DNA of 56,944 bases from Coprinopsis marcescibilis (taxonomy: Eukaryota > Basidiomycota > Agaricomycetes > Agaricales > Psathyrellaceae), in the NCBI GenBank assembly GCA_004369085.1, contig ML210315.1, positions 11,173 to 68,116 on the forward strand, written 5' to 3'. The notes beneath the pieces are model-generated. The model ran no database searches. It saw only the letters and a list, made by a program, of their open reading frames with translations, and was not told the DNA's origin. The translations under genes were made by a program, and so were the position numbers. Positions within the stretch are counted from its first letter, which is position 1, and the number at the start of each line of letters is the position of its first letter. This document shows positions 20,816 to 32,283 of the stretch, in pieces.

Positions 20816-23425
20816 TGATTGAATGTAGCGAGGTAGGTGCGTCGCGGAGATAGCAGGCGAAACAGACAATTCAAGTGTTGCCGATGTACGACGATGTGGA
20901 TGCAGGGTGATAGAGCTGGAGCAACCGAGCCAAAATGTTGAAATATCAGTGTATGTGCGAAGTCAGCATGTTCCCACCAACTGTTGATTGAAAATGCATT
21001 GTCCTCGCCAGAGCTGTGCAGTGGAGCGGCCCGTGGTTGGATACAAGCCATTTATTATCAACAGACCCTGAAAACTATGCAAACGTTCAGTTTTTTCAGG
21101 GTTTGAATCAGTCAGAGACAGGAGATGCAGAATTCAAGGAGGACTGCATTCGTTGTATGTATCGTGCACGTCATGACACTCCCTGGGTGACCGTCAAGCG
21201 CTGATAGCGCTGCACGTTGGAAAGGCTCCATCCACACCTGTTCTCAAATGTTTTATCTGGGCAACAACGTGCGAGAATTTGTCCCAAACCTGAAGCATGA
21301 GCATTACTTTGACTAGAGATTTGCGGTTGTGTGGCTACGGCGTATATCGTTGTGCCACTTGGAGGGATTATTTGATCAAGGAGGAGTTGAAAAGACTGTT
21401 CATCTTTCTCACAGGGATGATTCTGGGAGCATTAAAATACATTTGAAACGGGGATGCATGTTTTACAGCGGTGTGTTCCACAGATCAGAGTTGGTTGATC
21501 AGGAGATAATGAATATGTCTGGTTCATTCGATGAGTGGCACAGGCCAGAAATTGGCGGTATGGAACCATCTCCAATCTTCTATAATCTTGTAGGACCATG
21601 ACCCACTCTGTGCTTATTCTAGTAGTATTTCATCGTCTGGGACTTCGAGGGTTGGCGTTTTTGCCTGTCCAAAAATTGATGGCACTGATTGTGTTTGGTT
21701 TAGTTGCCAGTGGGCAACATTGGCAAGCAAGGCCAACGTCAAATTGCAACGGCGACTCAGGCGAGCTTTCCGAGAACTAATCTTCTGCGAGGTATATTGC
21801 ACTGCCATCTTGGTACGTGAATGCGCAACGGGGAGGTGGGTCTTGGGCCGTGCTGGCTCAAAACGACCTCTCCGCCCCGCGAAAAGTGATTTTTTGGTTT
21901 CCGTGATGATACGAGGGTTACATGTAGACTACCGAATGTATGTAACATAAGTAAGGATATAAAAATTACAACCGTTTGTTTCGATATACGGTGAATGGTG
22001 TGAAAAATTTCTTGATTCGTTTGGTTGTCGTTTGGATGAGGAACTTTATTACATGAATTTGGAGGTCTTGAAAACTTGTGTTTGTTTCTTGTTGAATTTT
22101 GTCGCAGGGATGGTGGGCGGGTAGCGATAAATAGGCGAATACGGCAGTGAAAAGTGCTACGGACACCCCTGGTTAGCCAGTGTGTGCCACTTTGAATAGT
22201 ACGAGACTCACCTATGGACACTCTTAGTGGAAGTAATCAACGAAGAGTGGTTTCCGTGAAGGCTGCGTCTCAGTACTGTTTGTCTCATGTTGGACCATGA
22301 CGGTGGTCCTAACAAGAGAGAGAATCAGAGTCTGTGTGAGACCTGATTCGTCCTGGTCCAACGATCATGAATGATGTGGGGTGCCCCATTGCCGCGCGGA
22401 GCAACACATCGGTTCAAGATGCGTGTGGACAGGGGAAACGCAGCGTGGGACGGATGCTCACTTCTCGGATGATTAGGCTCCAGTAAACTAATTTAAATCT
22501 GATTAAACTCTTGCTTTGCGAAATCAGCTATGCTGCCAAAGAGCCGCTTTCGTTTGCCTCCTTTGCTTGTAGCCATAGCATCCCGCAATCTCAGCGGTGG
22601 TTTCAACGGGGAAAATTTAAGGAGGGATACGGTGCGTGACTGTAGTGTGTTCACCCTCCCCAATAATCGGTGTGTGTACACTAGAAGGCTAACAGGAGAC
22701 AGATACCTACTCCACTTCTCCGTTGTGAACATGATCTGTCATGGATTTGTTGAAAGGTATCTCCAATCTCATCTTCGAGGCGGTTGAGAGGGACGCTGCT
22801 GAAACACCCACATAATGACACTTGCCCTGGCCGGGTATCAAAGGTATGCCTCCGCTGCCTCCATGCAACAACTGATGCGAAGGCGCCACGGATATATGCA
22901 CATGCCCATGGGCATCGATTCAGAGGACCCAAGTCGATTGACATCCCTAATTGAGGTGCAGTCGAGGTCTTGGTCGTAGACCACAATGATAGCGCCCTGA
23001 AAGGATTCACGGCTCCCAGCGCCACACACTCGCATTCGGCTCGATCTGAAGGGAAATCCCCCACGATGGGGAACGTATTCAGGGATTGGGCTGGTGCAAG
23101 TGCACGTATATCTCGACCGACATCAATCTCCGTCGCTCGGATGCTCATGCGACCACAAGGCGCGGGAACGTCTGGGGCAAGATCAAATTCCCTTTGGGCT
23201 TCTCCGTTGGTCCTCTTTCCCCGCCCACGGTTCATAAGTAAGCTGGTATCGGGCGTGGTTGTTAGAGCATACATAGGGTTACGTGAAGTACCAGGGTTGG
23301 CGTCGTATATAGAAACGATGGGCCATGGTGGGCGCTCGGCTTTTGTCCCTTCCCTTCTGCGTATCATTTGGTGCCTATCTTTGACTTTTGTCGCTCTCGA
23401 CCTGTGTGGCGACTGAGGAGGAGAG
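20816..23425. other. intergenic, weak ORFs only
   Basis: The first ~120 bp match the region upstream of the B1 gene. A hairpin-like pair ACCCTGAAAA/TTTTTTCAGGGT lies at about 21064-21103. ORFs at 21329-21601 (+) and 22681-23466 (-) show no recognised domain. The latter covers the promoter of the seven-TM copy 2 in antisense and could be an orphan gene starting near 23367, but I cannot support it. Confidence 0.35.
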
Positions 23426-24888
23426 ATGGATATGCCCCCGGAGCTCGTGGGAGAGCTCACCTCCACGCAATTTCAACATAAAATTTACTATTTGGTCAGC
23501 TTTTACCTTGAGGTGTGTGCGATATTTCTCTCTACCTACCGCTGTAGCTGATAGTAATTCCCGCGGAGGCTTCGATATATGGTATGCTTGACTGTATATG
23601 ATCATCACTAGCGACAATTAATGGATCAATCGGGTTTAGGGGTTTATGTTGGCCTGTTCATAGCCGCCCTCAACATCATGCTCAGGAAACGCAACAGACA
23701 TCTCGTGTCGGCTCGTGTCTTCCTCGGCGGCGCTATCGCCATGTTCGTTGTAATTTCATTTCATAATTGTGAGTCGTCTTGCTCTGTTTCGTGACTGATC
23801 ATTTCGTGAGAGTGATACTTTTCAGGGCTGAACATATACCGCATGACACATGCCTACGCCTACGAGAAGAGCCTTGTGTATCCTGTTCTTTACCTTCGAG
23901 ATAACGACAACTGGGATGCGTTTGCGTTCCCTGTTATCCTTGCACTTGTAATTTGGATCGCAGATTTGCTGGTGGTAGGTGCCCCCACGCAACTGGCAAT
24001 GCAATTCGCTGATATTTTTGCAGATTTACCGATGTTGGCTAATATGGCAGAAGAGCTACCGGGTGGTCGCATTGCCTATGTTTCTGTTGGTAGCGAGCGT
24101 TGGTGAGTGGATATGGAATATGAATATGAATATGAATATGTCAAGAGAACGTCCCTCACACCACACGTCTTCAGCCATTCATTCTGTGAATCTCTCCTGG
24201 TTTCGGAATCCCAACCGCGACGAAATTCCAGTCAACAGCGGATACATGCTGCACACGTTCCGAGCCACATTCCCGCTGCAGTTTGTGCAGAACCTGCTCA
24301 CCACCGGCCTCATCTCGTGGCGACTTTGGATTCAGCACCGGAGGTCGCAGCGTGCTGGCGTGATGTTCACCGGTGGAGTTAGCCTTCTGACCATTGTGCG
24401 CATTGTGGTGGAGAGTGCGCTGATCTATACGCTTGAGATGCTTGTCATGATGGTGTTGTTCTTCATTGGACACCCGGCGCAGATAATATTTCAGCATGCC
24501 CTCGTGCCGACTACTGGTGGGTCTCATCTCAGCTCGCTTGCGAAGATAGGATTCTGATTTCCGGTATTGGTACCTAGGACTTGTGTTTCTTCTTATCGCG
24601 ATCCGGGTGCATTCTGCACGAGAGGGCGTTAACCGTGATGAGCCTGATTCACTCTCTATTATTCCGTCGTGGATACGTGGAGGTGGTGGTGGGGAGGCTG
24701 CAACGGTTCACCGGCTGGGACATGGAAATATGCCGATGATAACGACTGTCACTGAAGAGCATAGATTGGAGGAGTTTCCTCCAGGGACGACGATTAACAC
24801 TCGGCGATCACGGTATACCACCGCTGACAGTATCAGTGACGTCGATGTTGGTGGCAACGATGTGAAAGTTGCTGGGATGGCCGTTTAG
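23426..24888 (+). CDS. seven-TM membrane protein, basidiomycete family (copy 2)
   Basis: Seven exons: 23426-23512, 23569-23581, 23640-23768, 23826-23974, 24024-24102, 24175-24516, 24578-24888; about 369 aa. Every intron position and phase equals that of the copy at 10348-11854, including the 13-nt second exon (ASIYG with split codon). It begins MDMPPELVGELTSTQFQHK. Helices include VYVGLFIAALNIML, VFLGGAIAMFVVISF and MLVMMVLFFIG; conserved blocks are RMTHAYAYE, WDAFAFPVIL, IYRCWLIW and LVFLLIAIRVHSA. The tail after the last helix is short and polar. The intron 24103-24174 contains an (ATGAAT)n run. Function is unknown; the topology is GPCR-like. Better preserved splice sites than copy 1 suggest both are functional. 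Confidence 0.8.
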
Positions 24889-25295
24889 GAGATTGGTGTT
24901 GCGTCCGTGTGGGCTTGGGATTTATGTAAGTTGTATACATATTTTAATACTGGACTGCGTGATAATAGGACCTTAATGCCGTACTAGTGATCAGACGCCT
25001 TGAGGATAAGGCTAGCGCTGTTTCAGTGTTACCGAAAGATTATTGGTCGTCCGGCGAAAAGGTTAGCGGAAGTCGACGAGTGGGTGAAGTAATGTGGGAC
25101 TTGACATGCCGGTCTGCCTGGAGGGAGGATCTTGGAAATCATGGCACGCATTGGAATCGGCAATCCCCGCAGCAACCTTGGCGCAGCGTCATCGGGTTCT
25201 CATGTTCAAAAACCTTTCCAAATGACCCATTCGACTTTTCTCGCAAAGGGGATACCAGACCATTTCCTAGAATTTCTTACTAGCATTTCTCTATC
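24889..25295. other. intergenic between convergent genes
   Basis: About 400 bp between two convergent stop codons. No gene seen; presumably the two 3' UTRs. Confidence 0.5.
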
Positions 25296-27918
25296 CTACA
25301 ACGCAACACTTAGGCCTTCTGTCCTAACTTTCCAGCCTTTTCTGGGGAACCCTGGGCTCTCGCGACGGCTGCTCCCATCCCACCCTTTTGCCATCATGGC
25401 GATGGCGTATAGCAACGAACCGGAGGCAGGAAAATAGGGAGTTGGCACTCGCGCACCGCCAAGCGGCATACCTACGTCGTCGAAGGCGAATAGAGGGTGA
25501 AGAAGCCATTCGAGAGCTTTTTCTGGATCGCCGTTCCTCGCTGCGGACATTGCGAGCATCGGGAAATCCCACCTGCGGAGAAAGTGGTTGGTTAGTACAC
25601 TCTGTACGGTGGTGGATATGGATGACTCGGAAAGAAGTTCGAAGAGTACGAGGAAGAAGAGGACGAGGAAGAGGAAAGAAGACGCACCCCCAGCAGTTTG
25701 TGATGTTCCAATGCGTCCAGATTTTCTCGGATGTCAGTTTGGCGATGGGGAGGTCGAGGCCGGGGGTGGGTGGCAGCCAGCCGTGCAAGCCCACCAAGGC
25801 GGGATGGTCGCTGGTGTAAGCCGGGTCCGTCCAGAAGCTACTGTGGATCCCCTCGTGGATGGCGTAGAGCCCGTCACCGCCTACCGGAAGCGCCGCCAGG
25901 TTCTCCCGCACGACCTTCCACTTCTCCGGCGGCCGCTCACCCAGTTTCTCCACCCACCGCTCCGCCTCCCCCAGCCCGTACCGCCAATACGCGAGCTCAA
26001 ACGCGGGGTTGACCGTCCTGTTGGGGCTGGTATCTTCGCTCACGACGTGCACGGGCGGGCCTAGATCGAATTTCCCGCTCGTGCTGTTGAACCAAGCAAA
26101 CTCGGCCATCCAGTCTGCGGTGTGGAGGATGACCTCGCGCCATTTTTTGAGGGTGCGGGAGGTGGGGAAGGCGCGGTATTCGTAGAGCGCGAAGAGGATT
26201 GGGTGGGGTTGTTGCCAGATGAGGAGGTTGTTGAGCTCTCCGGGGGAGGAGCGGCCGGAGGGGTCTGTCATTTTGAGCCAGCGGGCACCGGTGGTGTAGC
26301 CTTGTTGGGTACGGGCAAGGGCGCGGGCGGAGGGGAGGAGGCGGTGGTAGATTGTGCTGCTGAGGTTGAGGATTTCCCAGTTGTTCCAGAGAGCCCAGTG
26401 TGCGCTGTGCCAAAAGTACATTTCTGAAGGTGTTTGACATTTGTTAGTTGATTTGTGGAGCAGGGTGTGCCATACCCATGTGGAATTTGCTGGGGGGTGG
26501 TTAGTCGTTGAAGTGTTGGGAAGGGAGTTGTGTGGCTTACCCGAACTGCGGATTGGAATGATGGAATTTGTGAATTTGTTAGCGTGTTGTGGTGGTGGTG
26601 ATTTGAAACCCTCACCCATCCGTTGTTCACCAACCCAGACTGATTGACATTGATGTGCGAGTGGGCGAGATTGGTTACGCGTTGGTAATGAGTGAATATA
26701 AGTATGAGGGGGCGTACGCACCTCTTGAGGCGGAGTATCTCCTGCTCCGTTCACCCTGAGGAGATAGCGGGAGAGGATGATCCTGCGCTGGAGTTCCTCG
26801 GCTCTAGGGTCTTCGGAGCCTGTCCAGACGTCGACAAAGCCTGAATCTGACCAGTATTTGAACCATCCGTTCGTCGATGACCTTTCAACGTCGTCTGGGC
26901 TGGAGAGGTTGGGTGGTGTGGACTTTGGTGTCCAGTGCAGGGTTAGTGCTAATTCTCCCCGGGGAGATGAGGCTGAGGAATGGGAAAGGGAAGAGAGGAT
27001 GGTGTACCTGTGGCGTAAAGGCGAGTCGCGGGTGATGTTGAGTGGGGAGGGGCTGTTGATGTAGGTGTAGAATGTGGTTTCGTGTTGGGTGTGTGCGATC
27101 CTTGCTGTGTGTGTGGAGGGATATGTGAGGGTTGTGGAATGTTTGTGAGGCACGTCCCAGTACCCGACGAAAGGAACTTGGAATTTCTCAGAGCCTTCGT
27201 TCCATGGAAAGTCAATGAAAAGCCCGAGGGTTAGTGTGGTTGTAAGGGACTGCGGTCGGTCGAGCAGAGGGGAAGAGAGGCGGATGCTGATCGTATCGGA
27301 GGTTAAGCTTGAGGTGGATGTGATGTGGATTTTGTGCCCGTGCAGTGTGAATCCGCTGCTCAGTCTCCCTGTCCATAGATCCAAAACCTGTTCCGCGTCT
27401 AGGATGTGCGCTTCTTCTATATCCAGCGCCTTGGGCTTCCCGTCCGCGTCGGTGTCGGTGTGCAGCAGGAGCAACCCCACCCGGGCGAGGTTCGCGCGGT
27501 TGGGGCTTCCGCGCAGGTATGCTTCGAGGTCGGGTGGACCGCCGAAATCGTATTGGATGAGACGCCCGGATTGGTCTGGCCAGCGCTGGCCGGTGTAGGC
27601 AGCGATGTCAGAGAGGGAGCGGTTGGGGGGCGGGGCGTCTGGTTTGAATGACCAGCTGGAGAGGATGGAGTGGGGGTGGAGGGTTTGGAGGGATGTTAGG
27701 TCTGTGTTGAATGCGAGGTTGCCGTTTCCGATTGGGAGGGGTGTTTGGGGCTGGGGTGGGTTTGGAGAGGAAGAGGTACGTCGGGGGTTGAAGTGCGAAA
27801 TTATGGCGCGCCGGGGGATTTTGGAGGATGAGGGGGATGAGGCTTGGCTGGATGTGGCTTGGAGAAGGGAGAGGGTGTGCAGGAGGGGGAGAAGGAATGT
27901 TGGTGCTGGGCACCACAT
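25296..27918 (-). CDS. secreted six-hairpin glycosidase-like protein
   Basis: Six exons on the minus strand: 27918-26722, 26639-26616, 26545-26541 (5 nt), 26489-26476 (14 nt), 26423-25688, 25572-25296; about 750 aa. A signal peptide is visible (MWCPAPTFLLPLLHTLSLLQ). The N-terminal half is beta-rich (TPLPIGNGNLAFNTDLTSLQ). The C-terminal half is an (alpha/alpha)6-type domain with TGLVNNGW-like SGLVNNGW, FHMEMYFWHSAHW, GARWLKMTDPSG, IWQQPHPI, VSEDTSPN, NPAFELAYWRYG and NITNCWGWDFPMLAMSAARN. These blocks are typical of a widely conserved fungal family annotated as six-hairpin glycosidases, distantly like GH95/GH65. The substrate is unknown; it is probably extracellular. The two tiny exons restore the conserved W-(F/W)-G-K-F-H motif exactly. 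Confidence 0.82.
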
Positions 27919-30449
27919 CGTGCTGCTGTTTCCTGCGCGCAGTGCAGGATGGTGAGTTGGTTCTGCACTCGGCTGTTGTTATCGGTGCACATTATCATCG
28001 GATTTGTATGTATATGCCAAGTAGGCCATGTTTGTAGTATGATGTGAGCCGCTTAAGGAGCTAAATCGTTCATCCTTAAGATAGAAGATAGAAGATTGAA
28101 CGAGACTAGGGCTGTGTGAGTTATGAGAACGAGAAGGCGGGTAAGTCGTCAGTTGGGAGTGGGGTTGTTGAGTTGGAGAGACTTCTTTGAGGGTCGGTGG
28201 TTCGGATTTCTCCGAAGTTGTTTGAGGTGCGCCGTGAATTTTGGAATGAGGCGAGTGTTGTATGTTCGTTGAGAGGTTGGATGGCACGTTTAGGCATTTC
28301 TGTTGGGCGTTTCTGAGCAAGGCGGACATGTGACCTGAGCAAGTGGGTAGACGCTCGTTTGAAATTCATGACGGAGTGTTAGGGCCGCCGTTGGGTGTTA
28401 TGCGGCTGTTATGAGAGACTGCGATTCTGACCAGGCTGTATTTTATCTCCTCGAATCTCGGGCGTGAGAGGCAGAAAGGATAGATGTGCGTTGTTCTTGG
28501 GGTGAGTGTGGCGTACGTAGGACATGTGAGTTGTATGATGATGTACATTGTACGGTGACATCAACGTATCGATCAGATTAGTTAATTAATGTTGGGCTGT
28601 GTTGTATCTTAGACTTTGGCATGTTTCCACATTGGCACGCTGCAACGCTAGCACAGATGCTCGCTGGTAGTAATGTAATATGGGTGAATTATGACAACTT
28701 AGCGTACTCGTGACTAGTTGATGTTAATATTAGTTAGGCTTTAGGATGTTATTTGGTGAGGCTTGAGTCTAGACCGCTTTAATTTGGGGGACGTAAGATG
28801 TACGGAATTGTTGAATTGTGCGCGGAGTTGGGAAAGTGTATGGAGATGAATTGTGAATTAACTTATGAAACTTCAATTGTAACGCAGTTTCGGATAAGGG
28901 GACCCGGGATTGTGGTGGATATGTACCCGTTAGGCCTGCCGATTGGAGCAGTGTCACTGTCAGGTGGATGTTAGAAGAATGTTTATGTTTGTAAAACACC
29001 GTTTCAATCGAGTTGGAACTTGGGGATGCGCCGCTGCGTGTGTTCTGTTTACCTTGCAGATCGTTAATTTTATGGCCGGTGGTTACTGGTAGGTACGATC
29101 TCTGTGAAGGCATGTTCGCCTCGGAATATCGGTAAGGAAGGTTTGTCGTTGAATTGAATTTCTGTGATGGGTCGGTGGTTCAAGGGTGCAGTAGAGATAT
29201 GTAATCAGTGTATATACAAGTATTAGTAAGTACTTCATTCGATTGTAATATGGATTAGAAGGATTGAGGACTCGTGATTCGTGAGGAGGCCGGGATGTTG
29301 ATCCCGCTGCGCTCGGGCGGTCTGGACTGGCGGCGGAGGCGAAGCGAGGTACATATTAGATTGCGAATTTGTGGCGAATCAGTTGGCGTTTGACCGTCTA
29401 TGGGCTTATGGTCGACTGCTTCGGTGCGCTCGGCTCCACGTGTTCAAGCCTCCGTACGTATGATACCAGTAAGGATACATAGGGCGGCGTTGGAGTGGCT
29501 GGAAATGGTGCCTAGGCGTTTGAGACTGTCTGCCATCGTACGATACTCGTATGTATGTCCACGTCAGTGCTGAGATGTATAAAGATAAGCAGAAGGAGTG
29601 GGGTAAGTGACTTGGAGGTCGTGGAGGCCGTCGACTGATGACACCGGACGGATATGGTGAGCGTCGGACGGCTTGAACGGAGGTTTGGGCGAGTGATGGA
29701 TAGATAGATGGGACGTACACGGATGAAACAATTGCGAGTATACGGGCTTGTGGGATTACTTTTGTTGGATGTGGCGGCGCGCCGGGAGTTTGTGATGAGT
29801 GAAGACATATGTGGATCAGGCAGGGGTTGTCCAATGTCCGTGCAGTAGCTGTCGGTGTACATATGGGAAACCAAGATTGCAGCCCATCCTGGGCGGCCTG
29901 GCGCATGTTGATGGGGAGCTACGTACAGACGTCAACGGAAACGACCAACGGGAACGGGTGGTGACGCCATATGAGGGATAAGTTGGACAGTCGGAATGTG
30001 TCAAGCGACGAGATTAAAAGTGATGCAACTTGAGGGGACGCCGACAGTTGTCTCAGCGATGCAGAGGCAGCGGTTGTCAATGGCAGCGGGTCGGGTTCTA
30101 GCTAGCTGGTTGGGCGGGACGGGCGGGACAGGAGTTTTGCGAGGTTCGGGAATACAAAAACAAAGGCAAGTTAAAACAAGGACAAGGAACTTGTTAGGCA
30201 AGTCGGGGATTGGTCGAAAAGAGGATAGATGCTGGTTCCATAAAAGGACAAAGTGATGTTTTCTCCGTGGGGTAAGTCAGGACAGGGCTTAGTCAGCTAG
30301 GAACACGCCTGCCGCATCAGGCAACGTTGTTGGCGGAGAGCTTCCCTCACACAAACTCTCTCCTCTCTCTCATCTCTGCGCCAACCAAAAGGTGTGCTCC
30401 TCCCTCCCCGACTCCCGACCGCTTCCCCCACCACGACCACGACCAGAAC
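27919..30449. other. long intergenic region upstream of G-alpha
   Basis: About 2.5 kb without a convincing gene; open frames on both strands (such as 29406-29906 and 28769-29113, minus) are low-complexity and match nothing I know. The last ~100 bp before 30450 are pyrimidine-rich (CTCTCTCCTCTCTCTCATC), typical of a fungal transcription start area. Part of the left end is the promoter of the glycosidase gene. Confidence 0.45.
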
Positions 30450-32004
30450 ATGGGCGGCTGTGTCTCCACCGCCGATCGCTCAGGCAAGGCTCGCTCGGAC
30501 GAGATTGACAGGCAGATAGATGAGGATAACAAACGGTTTAAAAGGGAGTGCAAGATCCTCCTCTTGGGTAAGCCTTTGTCTTTGTACTCTTGTTTTGGCT
30601 TTTCGGTGCTGGCGTTGTCGAGTGGTGGAGGATGTGGGCCGCGTTTGGCAGGCCGGCTGGTTTGGCGGGGGCGGGGCCGATTGCTGTTGTTGCGGACGAG
30701 CAGTGGTGCTAACCGTCTTTTCGTCTAGGCTCTGGCGAGTCTGGCAAGAGCACGATTGTCAAGCAGATGAAGATCATTCACAAGAATGGCTTCTCGGCAC
30801 AGGAGTTGGCAGAATATAGGCCTGTGGTCTACCGGAACGTCCTCGAATCGTCCCAGCATGTCGTCGTTTACATGCGCAAGGCGGGGCTGGACTGCATGGA
30901 ATACGCAAATAGGGTCTGTCTGAACCGCTAGTAGAAGCCAGAGCTGGGCTAATGGTGTCGTCATAGGCGTTGGCGGAAAAGATTCTCGATTACCGACTGG
31001 ACGGCGAGACACCCTATTTCTCACCCGAAATCGCAGAGGCCATCGACCAACTCTGGAAGGACCCGATTATCCCAAAGATTATGGACGAACACTCTAGCAA
31101 ATTCTATCTTATGGATTCAGCAGGATAGTGAGTAGCGCTCAGCGATTGCCGTTGCTGTTGTCTAACGGAGAAACACCTCTCAGCTTCTTCAGCGAAGTGC
31201 TGCGGATAGGGCAGCCTAACTACCTGCCAAATGAAACAGACGTACTGCGTGCTCGTCAAAAGTCGGTTGGTATCTCAGAAACGAGGTTTACGATGGGCCA
31301 ACTATCGTACGTCCGCCTTCCTCTCTTGTCGTTCTCCATCTGACCTGCCTAGAATACACATGTTCGACGTCGGCGGTCAACGGTCAGAAAGGAAGAAGTG
31401 GATTCATTGCTTCGAATCGGTCACCTCGATCATCTTTTGCACGGCCCTCAGCGAATACGACCAGGTGTTGCGAGAAGAGAAGACCCAGGTAAGTCGCTTG
31501 ACAATCTCTGGCTCCGATGACAGCCCGTTAAACCGGTACCCCAGAATCGGATGGCAGAGTCGCTGGTACTCTTCGAATCCGTGATCAACTCGAGATGGTT
31601 CCTTCGCACATCGATAATCTTGTTCTTGAATAAGATTGATGTGTTCAAGAACAAGCTGCCCAAGGTGCGTTGTGGGATACGTCTGATGGGTGGCAGGATT
31701 TGTTTATGGACGTTGAACAGGTTCCACTTGAAAAGTACTTTCCGGAGTACACAGGCGGTGCGGATATCAACAAGGCTGCCAAGTATATCCTGTGGAAGTT
31801 TATGCAAGCGAATCGAGCGAGGCTGAGCGTGTACCCACAGTGAGTGGCTGTTCTGCCTCTTTATTACCGCTGGCTTTGTGTACTGACTTTTGGGCTGTGA
31901 AAAGTCTCACGCAGGCGACGGATACAACGAACATCAGGCTGGTGTTTGCGGCTGTGAAGGAGACGATTCTGCAGAATGCGTTGAAGGATTCGGGGATTCT
32001 GTGA
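30450..32004 (+). CDS. heterotrimeric G-protein alpha subunit, fungal group III
   Basis: Eight exons: 30450-30567, 30729-30913, 30967-31127, 31184-31306, 31353-31488, 31545-31664, 31721-31839, 31905-32004; about 353 aa, the usual length. MGGCVS gives an N-myristoylation site at Gly2 and a palmitoylation Cys4. All G boxes are present: GSGESGKST (P-loop), [12 protein letters not shown] (switch I), [12 protein letters not shown] (switch II), FLNKID (NKxD) and TQATDT (TCAT-type box). The C-terminus NALKDSGIL and the [20 protein letters not shown] stretch match fungal group III (Neurospora gna-3, Ustilago gpa3), known to feed cAMP signalling through adenylyl cyclase and to act in development, nutrient sensing or mating. 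One donor (30914, GTCTGT) is weak but required. It acts at the inner plasma membrane. Confidence 0.95.
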
Positions 32005-32256
32005 TACACCCCCTCCTGACCGACTTTTTACGAACCGACATCAGCTAATCCACGACATCGCCCCCGACACAAACACATATATCTATTGTTCATCGTTATC
32101 GACAGTGCCGACCTCAGCTATCCGTTTCACATCCTCACCGTCGTTTCTTGGCGCGCGGTTTTTGGCTGGCTATGATTTTATGGACCGACTCGTTACGCTT
32201 TTTCTTTTGCATCACGTTCGTTTGTTTTGGCTCTGCACATTTTACATCTCTACGAT

Positions 32257-32283
32257 ATCATCATCATCATCATCATCATCATC
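32257..32283. repeat. (ATC)9 microsatellite
   Basis: Nine uninterrupted ATC units about 250 bp after the G-alpha stop codon, followed by degenerate ATC/CTC units. Confidence 0.85.

Noticed and set aside
20816..21051. Longer N-terminus for the B2 gene (start at 21051)
   Set aside because: The paralog at 12936 supports a start at MPSLYR and a 55-nt intron; the upstream extension would translate the leader.
29406..29906. Minus-strand open frame of 166 aa upstream of G-alpha
   Set aside because: Low-complexity Pro/Ser/Arg text without conserved features.
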